DNA of 64,000 bases from Apostichopus japonicus (lineage: Eukaryota > Echinodermata > Holothuroidea > Aspidochirotida > Stichopodidae), in assembly GCF_037975245.1 (NCBI RefSeq), contig NC_092568.1, forward strand, positions 2,790,001 through 2,854,000, in the 5' to 3' direction. The number at the start of each line of letters is the position of its first letter. The stretch's first letter is position 1. Made by a program: the position numbers and the translations under genes. The notes under the pieces were generated by a model. The model made no database searches and was not told the DNA's origin. It was given only the letters and a program-made list of their open reading frames with translations. Below, piece by piece: positions 13,672 through 30,978 of the stretch.

Positions 13672-16231
13672 TGTATCGATGACGTGTTTACTGCTGCGCT
13701 TGAGTACTTATATACTCGCTATAGGAGGTAACGGTACCATTAATATCTATTCGTGCAAAGGATTAATTTACGTATCACACATAGACCTGTATCCTTTTTT
13801 CTGAACTTCAGAAAAAAGTATAGTATTTATCTGAGATCATTACGAATATAGCAAATATTTCATTACATTAGCTTTGTGTTATATGTTCTCTGCAAAGACT
13901 CATCAGAAGTGAATGATTTGCAATTATGGTTGAGTTTCATAAAGTTTGGTCACAATGATTCAAATTTCATACAGAACGAAAAGCTCAAAATAACAATAAG
14001 AACAAACATCCGTACACTAATGATACAACGTGTTTAACAACGTATAAACGCCAGGAGTTGCCCACTTAGCTTGAGAGCTAAATCTTTGCTGAACGTTAAC
14101 ACTTTTCAGCACATGAATATACGTATGCATTTAGCCTAATTTGCATACACAACAAAATGGAGGGGAGGGGGGGGGGGGTTCATAGTTGCTTTTATCAGCA
14201 AGTGATTTGGTATACGGATGTACCTATTGCGTATCGCCTATACACTTCTAGAACAGCAAATGGACATGTCGAAACGTACAATATAGTTTATAGTTTTGTA
14301 ACGCAGTAGCTTTCTTTAACAACTAAATGTAGGACGCATTCAGCCCTATCGTATAATATAGTACTTTATTGCGTGATTATAAACATGCGTGTTTTCGAGG
14401 ACGGAAACTAATCCCTGAGAGAATAGCAAATACTTCTCACGCTCAAAATAATACTAAAACATGATGCACTTTCTATTATTTGATGATCTCATGCAAGGCG
14501 AGAAGTGGATCAGTATATAACCCATGTATGGCCTATACGATGTATAGGATTGTTGGCTGTACCTATAGGTCAGTTGAATCAATTCTGTAACCTTTCTTTA
14601 CTTCTCTTAGTTAAACAAAGATATACCAATACTTGAATGGTGACCGGAAATGATCGTTAGTAATAGCTAGAACCGATAACACTAATTAAAAGGTAAAGTA
14701 AACTGACTATAGGATATCGCATTCGAGATAAATATGTAGACTATTTGTTGTTGAATAGTAACAAATTACCAGGTCGGCTCTAATCCTAATCCATCCTCTT
14801 GAAAGCAGAGTGAGACGTGTACCACTTGGGCGTTTGAGATGTCTCTTGCATGTAGTTTGTAAACAAGGTCCGACCAACTCCCCTTACCCCCTTTCCCTCG
14901 CCCATTCCACCTCACCGTTCATGCAACGCATACACTGTTCCCACAAAAATGCATGAGGTGTCATGCACTGGTTATCACAACCCAAAGTACTGAAATTCTG
15001 ACAAATGGCGTAAATTAACGAATACGTAGTGCCTATATATCCACATACCAGGACAAATATTTTAAAGAGGAATATAGGAAATTATTTACCCCAATTGTGG
15101 CAAATCCAACATCTCTGCAGTATACATCACGTCTTTAAAGGTATGTTTAATATCAAGTGTGCTGCATATTTTGAGACAATCTTCTTAAGCGCCTATACCC
15201 TCCCCCACCCATCTACCTCCCTATGTACTTCACCTGCTTCAGTGCAAACTCTGTATCATTTACAATGCGTAACAGCACGGGATCAATTAAGGTGCCCGTG
15301 GGGAGGGGGGAAAATAAGTAATGCATTCTCAAAACTGAAGGTTTCAAAAAGAAGGGGGCCGTGCACCTTGTCACCGGGGCCTGACGTGACACTCAGTATA
15401 TACGTAGAACCAGTAGCATGTATATATCGTGACTTTCTTGTACATGCAGCTGTCATGATTGATCATTTTCCGTGCAAGGGAGCATATAACTTACGAGACC
15501 ACACAAGGTTCGTAACAATCGCAGAACTGCTACTACTACTACGGTATACTACGAAGGCTACATTCTTTATTTATTATAAAAGCTATTATTATATACTTGA
15601 ATAATACTTTTGCAGTACATTTTGCTTCTCTGACACGTGCCACGGTGACGATCCGTATCGCACGTTAGCTGCTTAACGTCTTCTTTTTCTTTATTTTTTC
15701 TTTCCTTTATTTTCTGTTTGCATACTCTGTTGCTGTAAAGTACCGTATATGAATGTTACTTAATGACTAATCTCATACTTTACTTATATAATTGTGGTCC
15801 GAAGGTCGATCTGTAATGCGATTCTGAGAAAGTTCTTTCATGGCTAATTTGAGTCTCAACGATGCGATTCTTACATATATAATTGTCATACACATAGTAG
15901 CCGTTACCAGCGCGTAGCGGCTGGTTTCGGGTTACCATGGCAATCGAGATATCTGCATATAAACAGCAAATTCGGACACAACGAGCTTTGTGACGAGGGT
16001 CCAAGTTGAATGATTTCTTTGATTAATTGATCTTGTCAAGCTTCGATATATTTTAACAATTTGACCATGGTTTATCCAGTTCCGTTAGACAAGATGCTGG
16101 CAACAATATGCAACGTTCAAGTTTAACATATAGACTAGAACAGCACTAAGTTAAGCAAGCTGACTTTAAAGTCGTACACATTCCCTGATAAAGTAAGTCC
16201 TAAGTGAAGATTTTGCAGCTGTTTGAACAGC

Positions 16232-17515
16232 ATGATTTATTTATTTATTTTTTCCACAAAGTACAAGTGGAGGGAAGTCTTTCATAAAGCTTAACAGTGT
16301 GGAAGACTCCCTGAAGAAAGAAAAGAAAAGAAAAATTATATAAACACATATATAAAAATAAAAATTAAAGGTCATAACATATGTAGTAATTATATACAAG
16401 TATAATTTGGTAGTAGTCAGTAACTAGTTATTCTTTCCTTACATAGCCACTTCTTAAAGGATGTGACTGACTTTTTACTCTTTAAGTCGTTCGTTAGTAG
16501 ATTCCATGTTTTGTTGCACGGTTTTGTAGGCTTAAAGTTCCAATGGTGGTATGGTATAGTGGGCATGATTAGCATGCCTCGTGCTATGATTATGTACATC
16601 TCTGTTACTGGTTAAAAAATAGTCAAAGGCAGTTGGTAGTAATCCATTCCAGGTCTTGTAGGCAAATAAGGCAAGGCTTAGCTTACTTAACTTTAATGAG
16701 ATCGTGCAATTTTAGTAAGTTTAGTTTCTTTAATAGGGGACTGGTGTGCTCTCGTGCATGCATGGGGCTGAGTGTGTTATGGCTGCCTTTTGGAGTATGA
16801 TAAGATTGTTAGGGTTGGTGTTTTATGTACCAGACTAAATAATGGAACAATAAGTGAGATGCGGGACAATCAGGGTCTGGTATAGTGTTCTGAGTATGTT
16901 TTCCGATATAACTTATAATGATAATATGCCAACATTCCGTGCAATTATATATACTGCATATAGTTGAGATATGGTTGCGCCAGTTAAGTTTACAATCAAT
17001 ACTTACACTTTAAAACTATAAGCAGTAGACCCTTGCTTAATTGTTTTCCCGTCCATATATATATATATATTTATTCCAAGTAAGTGTTTTACGGGTATTA
17101 AAGACAATGTAATTACTTTTTTGTACATTTATTGGCTGAAAACCAATTACAAAATTTATTTAATTCAATTGACACGTTAGAAGATAATATGATTTTGTCG
17201 TCGCTCTCGAAATGACTACTGGTGTCATCAGCAAAGAGAATGATTTGTGTTAGTTTGGAGACATGACAAATATCGTTAATATATAGAATAAATAACAAAG
17301 GACCTAAGACTGAATCCTGTGGGACGAATTTTAGCAAAATCGAACTTAGAGTTTTTGTACAAAGTATATTCTAATATCTGTTCGAAATATAGCTTTCAAT
17401 CCAATTGAGAGTAGTTCCTTTAATGCCGTATGACAATATTTTATTGATAATGATGATATGATCAATCGTGTCAAACGCCTTCGAAAGGTCGAGGAATACA
17501 CCTATGTGCAATTTT
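16232..17515 (-). mobile_element. 5'-truncated, degenerate non-LTR retrotransposon (LINE)
   Basis: Read on the minus strand, reverse-transcriptase motifs appear in order: GVFLDLSKAFDTIDH (motif A, about 17500-17455), ILSYGIKGTTLNWIESYISN, then a TAG, then VPQDSVLGPLLFILYINDI (about 17320-17265) and LFADDT (motif C). Further down come LNLLKLHDLIKVK, LALFAYKTWNGLLP, NHSTRHANHAHYTIPP and the C-terminal KTWNLLTNDLKSKKSVTSF block (about 16530-16450). Stops and frameshifts separate the pieces. The 3' end is a short (TAAA)n run at about 16248-16230. The order and sequence fit CR1/Rex/Jockey-like ORF2. The endonuclease part is missing, so the copy is dead. Confidence 0.85.
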
Positions 17516-20500
17516 TACCATTAAGACTAGTATATGAACTGTTAATTAACTGCATCTGCATGCCGAAGCCAGTTCAGTAGAATGTTCGGGTCGAAAGCCG
17601 TATACTGTTCTTTACAGAGAATATTATATTGGTTAAGAAAATTAAATATGCGATTGAACATAAGTCGTTCTATGCTTTTAGAAAAACAGGAAAGCAATGA
17701 AATCGGTCACAGAAGCAGCACCACAGCAACCAACATTTATGTTTTTGGAAAAACGCAAGGTACTAGATGCAAAGTGGTGTTATAGTTAGCAACTATTGAA
17801 ACAATGTTGAATTATTTTACGCCGGTGTATAGATTGTACTGTAAATGTTATTATGTACTATAAACTAGTATTTTGTGATTGTAATATTCTGGACATCAGT
17901 GGGGGATGGGGTGGGGAGTGTGGTTGAGCCTCTCGATTTTATTCTGGGAGGCTGAAGCCTCCTAAAAGATTACGTGATTCTACACCCTGACAGAGTGTGG
18001 TCTACATACATGTAGGTTAGGTACTTATCTACGCAAGATTGCTTGTTTATCGTCCACCAGTGAGTATAAGAGACCAATCCTAAGGTGGCATACTCCTATT
18101 AGAGTCTATATCAATCCGCCCGGATGTTCTCCTATCTCAGGAAAAATGCCAAAATGCAGTAGGAAAACATCTTTTTGGATACGTTATCAATGGGGATCTG
18201 GTTTCGTTAGGCTTGCATGTTGAAGAGCATGCATGGAAGTACATGTGGTGCGACAATTAGGTCAATTTTTAGACCCCTTTAAGCCTCCCAGGAGCAGCGT
18301 ACGAAAATGGTTTACTACTGAGTGAAGAGGTTTGTTTACAAGTGACGAAAACTTCAGGCTCGGATAGCAAAAAATCTGCTGGTCATGATACGAAAAAATT
18401 GATGGTGCCATGAATGGCCAACTTGTCAGCTATACAGTGATGGGTAGCGTTTAGCTAGTGAGAACTTCTATCTAGACTTAGAGACCATATTACTTTTGTG
18501 ATTTAGTGATTTCGTAATTTTGTGATTCAGTGTGTAAGTCAATGGGGCTTTCAATGGGCGTATGCTACCCTATGACACAAAAGCAGTTAAGGCTACTGAT
18601 GTATTGCATCATTAGGACATACAAACTTGAAGATGTATTATTTCCTCTCTCTTGCTTCGTGTAAATTCGCCTAAAAGGCCAGTGAAACAAGAGCCGTTTA
18701 TCCGGCTCTGCAAGAAAGAGCTACTTGTGCAATCTGGTTATCCATAATATAAGCAAAGATTGGAGAAGCTAGATTAAGTTTTATCTATTTGTCTAGACAT
18801 AACTTCATTTTGTCGGATACAATCATCGACCATAATACATTTGATAGAAATGAATTAAAGATACGGTGTAAGTTTTTGGGAGAACTCCATTTTGACAAGT
18901 ATTTATGTTTATATTTATATATGTATATATGTCATATGATATATGTATATGTAAGTAAGTGTTCCACATTCAACACTCTGAAGTAAAAGAACATCTGTCT
19001 TTCTTAAGCATATATAAGAATGCAAAGACTTAGTACAAATAGGACAGATATACTAGACACAGACGGCAAATGAGTATCAAGACTGCACGTAATTCTCGCT
19101 TTTTGTTAATTATTTGTGGCATTGCGTAAACGTCTATACCAGCGTAAATTTTCGACTGGATGTGTTTTCCTGGTGACTTGCTCTACCAGTAGTAGCCGAC
19201 GGCACAGGTGTCTGTATATTACTGAATGCAACCAGTAGGGGAGTGTACGATAATTCTATTTATGAGATATCAGAATTAAAGCAACATTGTGATTAGAAGC
19301 AAAGCGATCCAACCATATAGGATCTTCTTCAGCAACAAGCACATATACAAAATAGCACAGACCACGTTATACTTAAGAAGACGGATACACATGACCACGT
19401 TGCACATTATAACATGCCAGTATTATTGTTCATCATGTATAGCGCTAGACCAACGGTAAACTATAATCAGACAAAATTTACAGCTCTTCCAACATGAACG
19501 TATATGCCTGCTACTATAGAATACATTGCCATATAACTATGTGACTTCACAACTTGGCGATACTTTATGGTACATAAACAATATTGTAAATATAGTGTCA
19601 TTGGCGTGCAAAGGATTTCAAAGGTGAGCCCGGATCCAGGATTTATTTATTTTTTCCTCGACTGAAGATGTAAGTGGGTAACATACCCCATTCCCCCTTT
19701 GCGCATGCACAGTATTCAAACAGCAATCGAAAATTAAAGTTGTGCCTCTGTTTGCCCGTGACGATAGCTACATGACAAGAACCTACTTGTAACTCAGTAT
19801 ATATAAATATCTTTTTGCCGCTTTACGGGTTTTGAATAGGTAGGATATTCTGACCTTTTAATGACGAATCTTTATAAATTTGTTCGTAAAATCGACACAT
19901 TTGTAATGTTTACTTGATATTACTCCATAGTATGAAGTTCGGGTTTCCATGAGAATGCATGTATGTGCTTGCAGCTGGATTCCTCTTATTGCTTATTATA
20001 TAAACGATGTGCGCTTGTATATAAAACAAGTATTTGCTCTGTTTTTCGTCTGCGAGTTCGTAGTTCACTCTTGTGTTGCCAGATGCAGTCCTCGCTATAC
20101 CAAAATAACACTGAAAAGTAATATCATAAATCGGAAATAAAAAGAGACCAAAAATTTGGGGGAAAAACAATAATTAAAAAAAAAGAAAATCGTGATGAAA
20201 AATTGACAGTAAATTCACAACCTCAAAGATTTATTTCTGTCAAACTTAATTATTTAACACGCGCCTCATAAACGGAGTTATATGCAGTTGCAATAAACGG
20301 AGTTATATACGAGCAACAGTGACTGTATTAAGCTACTGGTGTGCAACGTATCAATGAGGAAAACTTAATAACCTATAATCTTCTTGTATAGCTATAGTTT
20401 TATCGACTTTTTAAAAATTTACGGGATCAGCTCTCTTTTTTTTCCACCGAGACGTGGTTTTCTGCGTTTTATAATGTTTTCTTATTAATAAATACACACG

Positions 20501-22970
20501 AGAGGTTTTAATTATTTAAATTGGAAGGTTGCCTGGTTCTTTTCAAAGACGATTTCTCTTAATTAAGGCAAAGATTTACAGTTTACTTTTTTTTTTAAAT
20601 TTACTATATAGAAATATATGTGAATCAAAAGAAATATAAGAGGGACACACACACGCAAACCCATCTCAGCTCAATATCAGGGAATTGTCAGCATTTTATA
20701 TGACTTGTATAGGCCTACATTATGTTGATGCGGTATAACTTAGTAACTTTATGATATAACTGAAACACAGCGGCAGACTGCCTTGGTCAGTATATAAATA
20801 CGTGTAATACATACATGTGTATAATATAATATGTGTATAATATAATATACCGTATAATATACATGTGTATAATATACACCGTATCATATACATGTGTATA
20901 CAAGAGTCATCTCAGAGTACCAGAAACATAATGCGTGTTAATATTCTACACCCTGTCCAATATATTTATGGTAGAATAATGATTTAAAGTAGCTAGAATC
21001 AGGGTTGGATGACGGACAGAAGTTTTACACAAATAAGAGAATAAAAAGTGACAGTTCAGTTGAGTCGAGCAGTATATTAGTATACTGTAATGTCAGTTTT
21101 ATGGGTCCACCAAACCAACAACAAAACAATTTAAATATAAAATATGAATTTTGTTTTGTTTTGTTATTCAAATCTAATGAATTTAATGAACAGTTTAATT
21201 ATTGGATCAGTCTATAAGTTTTTGAAAAGTTTATTATTCGATATAGCATATACTTCTAGCACATTTGCTTTACCCATAAATCGTCACTTTGTAATAAAGT
21301 GGGCCTATATAGGGTAAGTGCGCGTATTACAGTAATTAAAACCATTAAAACGACCTGAGCAATCAAACTTGTTTCTACCATTAATTAAAATATTCGCAAG
21401 TGGACAGAAAGCAAGTTCCCATGCCGGTGCCTCTGTTGGTTTCCTCTCTAGTAATCACTTCTGAATCGTCCAGTTCCGCTATACAGCGTCTGAAATGCGT
21501 TCATCGCCCCCTGTACACTTTCGTTCATATTGCCACATGTATGGTATTTCTTGCTGTCGTGTGTCTTTGTTATATAGCCCTTTTTCATAAAGGCTTATTT
21601 GGTTTTTGAAATACTTAAATTTCTCAACAAGTTCAACAAAATTCTTCTGCGTTCGTGTGATAGTTTGCTTCTTTTGCTATAGTTACCATAATGTTCTAAC
21701 GATAATACCATTCTATGCTGTCCTCCCATATCATGCTTCACAGCACTGGTACTGACAGTACTAGCAGTATGAACAATTCCTATCTTTTATCTGTTAGAAA
21801 CAGGATGTTCATACTGCTCATACTGTCATTACGTGTGCTTTTGAAGCGGGCATAAACGTGCACTATACAGCAGTTGTCACAACGGGGTGTGCTTCTTTAC
21901 AGCGGCATATGCATATTAATTGTTACATGTGGGGTCGTTTTATCATTGGTCACTGACCCACATACCCTCTCCGTTTCCTCTCCGACTTTACTTTACTTCA
22001 CAAGCGTATATGCGTCTTAGATAAAATCCACGTACTGAACGCCGAATGTTTCATTTTATGCAATTTTGAAGAGGGACGCCGATCCTCGAGCGCGCGTTTC
22101 CTAATTTACACTATATAGACATACAGAGAGACATAAACACACACACATAGGCTACAGGGTACAAATAGTGACGATTATGTGACACTTTTCTGTTTCAGCA
22201 ATGTTGAACAAATCAATATGTAAGTCCATTGGTTTGTACGGTTTATGTGCGTCCTGTAAATGGCCTCAAGTAATATGCTAACAATATGATAGAAATTGAA
22301 AAAAAATATACTCTAGGCTAATATGAATCATGAAACAGCAGACGAAATTTCCATAGAGCGTTCAAGTTAATTTTAAGAAATCACGATCCCAGTCGAAGAC
22401 GTGTTTTTCTCTCTATCTATCTCTCTCTCATTCGTTTCGGTTATTTTTTTCTTTTCTGGAGCACAAGGATCTTTAAATACTTGGTCAAGTTACAACGTAA
22501 GTGGAGAAGTACCGAGTGATAGAAACTAACGTGGCATTTTGAATTGGCATTGTTTGCAGTAGACGTGATAAAATGCGTCCAAAGGTCAGTGAGTTATATG
22601 TAAGGCTTGTTATTTCACTGCGGTATGTATAGATAGCGCCTGTATAGAGAGAATGATTAATATGTGTGTATATAAGTTGTATTTAGCGCTAGTATCTATC
22701 AATGATCGCTACAATGGGATAATGAAGATAATGGTTACAGAGTGGTTTGGCCTATTGGCTAACATCGTGTGTAGTATCTGTTAGTTTAGATACACAAATA
22801 CACGGTACCTAGATCGCCTACCAACCTTTAGCCATGATCATGCGCAGTACACATTCCCTTTCCATGCCGGGGACTCGTGATACTGGCTGGTACGGTATGA
22901 AACCGCCATGACCATCCTGATCACGTGGTTATACAGTCTCGATACTGGAGTTGAGGAGTTCTTAATTATA
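17516..22970. other. No gene recognised
   Basis: AT-rich DNA with the tandem repeat at 20809. A GGATCCAGGATTT word at 19632 is shared with 54530 and is probably a dispersed-repeat scrap. Confidence 0.6.
20809..20903. repeat. AT-rich tandem repeat (ATACATGTGTATAATATA)
   Basis: Four imperfect copies of TACATGTGTATA separated by ATAATATA or CCGTAT words. CATGTGTATA recurs at 20814, 20871 and 20891. Confidence 0.75.
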
Positions 22971-23337
22971 CAGTTTATAATTCTTGTAGCCTACATCTAT
23001 TGTGAATTCTTATTTATCCACATTAACTTCTGAAATGTATTATATACACTAACTGCAGTATGTACATAAATATCCACTTATGAAAACTTATGAAACTTAT
23101 CAACTTCCTTATAAGGTAAGGTCGAGCTAAAATTACGTAATTTTCAATTGATGTGGATAAATAAGTAAAAATGGATGTTCCTATTTTAGGTAGATAAAGT
23201 AAAACTTAAAAAAAACGGATATTTAGGGGAAGTTAAATAAATAATTATTTCAATACATTTTTAAGTTGATGTGGATATTTACGACGTTAATGTAGATAAA
23301 TACGAATGTCAATTGGATATTAAAGAATTGTAAACTG
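22971..23337. mobile_element. Tc1/mariner-like MITE with TA duplication
   Basis: Ends CAGTTTATAATTCTT (22971) and AAGAATTGTAAACTG (to 23337) are inverted repeats with one mismatch, each flanked by TA (22969-22970 and 23338-23339). The inverted similarity continues inward: TTATTTATCCACATTAACTTC on the left matches TATTTATCTACATTAACGTC on the complement of the right. There is no coding capacity. The element is 367 bp. Confidence 0.75.
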
Positions 23338-23809
23338 TAGCCTAAGTTAAAGTGAATACCGGTATACTTCAAAACAACTACAAAGTTACCTTCCCTTCGG
23401 GGCTTCCGTACTCTTCTCCAATTCTAATTAATGCTGACGGAGCGGAGGTGAGCGAGGAGACCCAATATTTATCACTGTGAAAGATATCACCGAATTAACT
23501 ACTCATATAGAGAAAAGAGACATTCGCTTACACTTACAGACACCTATAGTGACTAATCTACCACAGATCACGTGATCGTTGTCATCTTTCATCTCCAAGT
23601 ACGCATCAATATTATATTGGAAAAGACATCAAATGTTCTTTGATGCATTCCTCTTTAGAGTAATCACCAACAACAAGATGCACGCACCAGAGAGTTGAAA
23701 TGGTTTCTTCAACTCCCTATAAATGCACATGATACATCCGTACTTTGCCCTGCTGTGCCGGGCTGCGATTTTTTTTTCCCAAACAGGTTTGCAAGTACGG
23801 AGTTTTCAG

Positions 23810-24330
23810 CCAATCAGATTGCTCGTGACGTCAGCATCAATAATGACCATCGCTTGGAAGTTCGAAGACATATACTGAGTTACACACTGACACTTGATTG
23901 AGTCTAGTTAAGGGGTTTCCCTTCAATCTCCCTAACTTTACTTGTAATGCTTGGATTACATGTTGACCTCACTTATGATACATACGCTACATTCTATTTG
24001 GTTCGTATTTACGTTATCCACGATTCGTGAGCCGGGCTCTCATGCCGTGGTCGTTTTCAGCTTCTTTCGGTCTTGAGCAAGCACAAAAGCCTTTACATGT
24101 ATAAAGTCTTTTATAACGGTTGCGTGAATTACAGCTCGGCATTCTTACGACGTATATACTTGCCATGTCTTCGTTACTATAAATTCTGATTTATTATTAA
24201 AGAAGATCTACCCTCGTTCACGGTTAACCAGCCCGAGCAGTATCAACAATTAGATCTAAAAGCGTCTCGGAAAAAACACGACCTAATAAATCATTGTTAT
24301 GGCCAATAAAAGAGCCAACCCGTGACGTCA
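23810..24330. promoter_or_regulatory. Two CCAAT-CRE modules
   Basis: CCAAT (23810) with TGACGTCA (23826-23833), and CCAAT (24303-24307) with TGACGTCA (24323-24330). Both pairs are in the same orientation with 11 and 15 bp between the elements. CCAAT plus CRE is a classic proximal-promoter pairing, but no coding exon is recognisable nearby. Function is inferred. Confidence 0.4.
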
Positions 24331-24849
24331 TAGGCCCGTGATATCGAGTCGAGTGATGATCATATATGTATATGCATTGTGTTCTGTTGTGTTGCTTTAT
24401 AACAGTCTCTTACCGTGTAATTCGTGCATCGCTGCATCAGTAATTTAGCATTAACAACTCCTAATGGTTTTCGAGTTATCACGTTAAATCATGATCTGTA
24501 ACCTATCACATCGCATTCAGTATAAGATGCATTATACGTTGTAATGGTTGTTTGTTTATCATAATAAGGGCCTTTTATCTGCATGCAAGAAAATAACAAT
24601 ACTTTTAACAACTAACTTTAAATACATCGTAGGGTATACATGTATGGTTAAGTACAAACTAACGTATATGCATGATTTATGTGCACTTTTGCGTGGAATC
24701 AGTCATGTTTTCAGATACTGACCGTCTGGTAAAGAAAGTTTTACGAAAGAGTATTTATTATATTTGTATACTCGAGTAGGTTTGTCGTACACAGAATCAG
24801 GATAAAATAGGCCTATATATATTACATTCATATACGAGGACACAGGCCA

Positions 24850-24894
24850 TGACGTCTAATGGACTGTGACGTCGTAAATGGAACTATGACGTCA
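24850..24894. promoter_or_regulatory. Triple tandem TGACGTC (CRE-like) array
   Basis: TGACGTC at 24850, 24867 and 24887 (the last a full TGACGTCA), separated by AATGGACT-like spacers. Candidate CREB/ATF cluster; no gene is assigned. Confidence 0.4.
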
Positions 24895-25856
24895 CGCTTG
24901 AAGCATACCGTATTGTACATGACATTTATGAAAATAGGAATAATAGCCTATATAGTACCAAAACTGAACTAAAGATCAACACGGCCAACGTATTACGGAA
25001 AGATAATGACCGGCCAAAATGACATACGGTACATATACTTGTTGGGAGTGTCATCAACTTTGTCCCACACAGGATATGACGTAAACCAACAAGAGGTCAG
25101 CCATTAACTTTGACCTCTGGTCGTCCTAATCCCCCCGGGCCCCCCTCATGCTCCTCTCTGCCAGGAGACAAAATATTACCAAAGAGGACAACTCTAATAA
25201 TCTAATCATTGTTTATGTTCCTATTACATTAACCCTCTGTCTTCTATGTCTTCTGTTGAAGCCTTCCAGGCTCCGAAAAAAATTGTGCAAAATTTAAAAC
25301 TTTTTGCTTATTGAAGCTTTCACGAATACATGGATTCATTTCAGTACCAGACCCTGTATCTCAAGGTCAGGGATAACCGCGCGCTTACCCATATCATTTT
25401 CTTAATGCTGTGCTACGGGGTTGTCAAGGTAACTCCAAAAGGAATGAAGGTGGTAAACAAACCAGAACTGAATCCCGGATATGTTTACATTTCTTGAGTT
25501 CGCTTTCAATGCATATAACTATATTCACTTCCTAAGACTCCTTTTTTTCTTTCTTTTGATTTATTGCTAACCTACCTTTGTACCGAATATTCCTTGCGCC
25601 GTTACCGACATAAATATTTTGTTACCAACGTGATCATGGTATGGTTTGTTTTAAATTATTTGCTTTAGGTTTTGCGTACGTGTTGAAAATATCAAAATGA
25701 ACCGCTATAGCATTCCCTTATTACTAGAGAAAGGGGTTACATATAAGCCAGTTTTGTACACAATGAGAGATGCGATTCAGTGCATGGTAACATGTATATT
25801 TCTTTCCACCCGTTTGGAAGGCAGCAAAGAAATATTTAATACTTAAATATAATAAG
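24895..25856. other. No gene recognised
   Basis: Only short frames. A C-rich run lies near 25131 and there is no splice-bounded coding segment. Confidence 0.55.
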
Positions 25857-26104
25857 GCGGAGTGTATAGCCTAGTGGTTAACGCCGGCGTCTCCCAGTCA
25901 TGAGATCCCCGGTTCGATTCCCCGCCGACAGCAAGGTGTGTCGTCTGGCAAGGGTGTTGTTCGATAACAATTTCCCGACATGGACGTTAATTGGATGTGT
26001 GCCGAGAGATTGGCTTCGGTCAGCTTGCGAGTCTATAAGCCTCCATGGCTTCTTTCGCGAGTTCCTGCTTGCGGGAAGATCACATATACATACATACATA
26101 CAAT
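25857..26104 (+). mobile_element. tRNA-derived SINE
   Basis: The head looks like a tRNA gene: pol III A box TAGCCTAGTGG at 25867-25877 and a perfect B box GGTTCGATTCC at 25911-25921, 34 bp apart. It lacks a proper closing acceptor stem and runs on into a roughly 175-bp body unrelated to tRNA. It ends in a (CATA)n tail at about 26085-26104. The intact boxes suggest a fairly young copy. No clear target duplication was seen. Confidence 0.85.
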
Positions 26105-26772
26105 AATACTTACGTGCACTGAACGTTCAGAATCTGTTTCCGCTAAAAGGAATTTTCGGAATGTTACTCTAAATCGAAAAATCCCCAAATATGTCAATAT
26201 TCATATTAAAACTGTTAAAGGTTTTTGTAAATCATGGAGTTCGGGATATTTCTTTGTAATAAAGTTTTGTCAAAACCTTTACGAGTCTTAGCAAAGTTAC
26301 CCCGGGCCTGCATACTCGTACCCAGAGAGAGCCTCGAGTTTGGGGTGAGGCGGGGGGAGGCGGCAGGGCAGGAATCAGAACAATTTTCAGATACAATTGT
26401 CATATGCGGTGGCACCCACGTCTGTATGTAATTCATTGATGAGAAGTACTACCCTGATAATTCCTACACAGCATAACTCTAATACCTTTAAGTACAGACC
26501 TATCTAAGTTTGTGCTAGCTGCTATTAGTGTCTTTGGTTGTCACTTTACAATGAATTTACATACCTTGCTCTACCTGTTACCATCCCCCTTCCATCCCCA
26601 CCATACATCTCCTAATCCCCCTCGGGTTTATGCTTCTGAAATAACGAAAGCAGTATCTTATAGTCTTTGATGATACCAATCATACCGTTTGTGGTGATTA
26701 ATTATTCCCTATGGTAACCATGTGTGGTCGCTAATACGCTCCGTCGAATGACCCTTATACTCGTAAAACCTT

Positions 26773-30978
<4,206 letters not shown>

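Noticed and set aside
15029-15604. 191-codon open frame
   Set aside because: Cys/His/Tyr-scattered composition, no domain, no splice or promoter support, and transposon-like G-rich DNA inside; probably chance.
25857-25930. Functional tRNA gene
   Set aside because: Boxes are good, but no full cloverleaf or closing stem; the sequence continues into a SINE body and tail.
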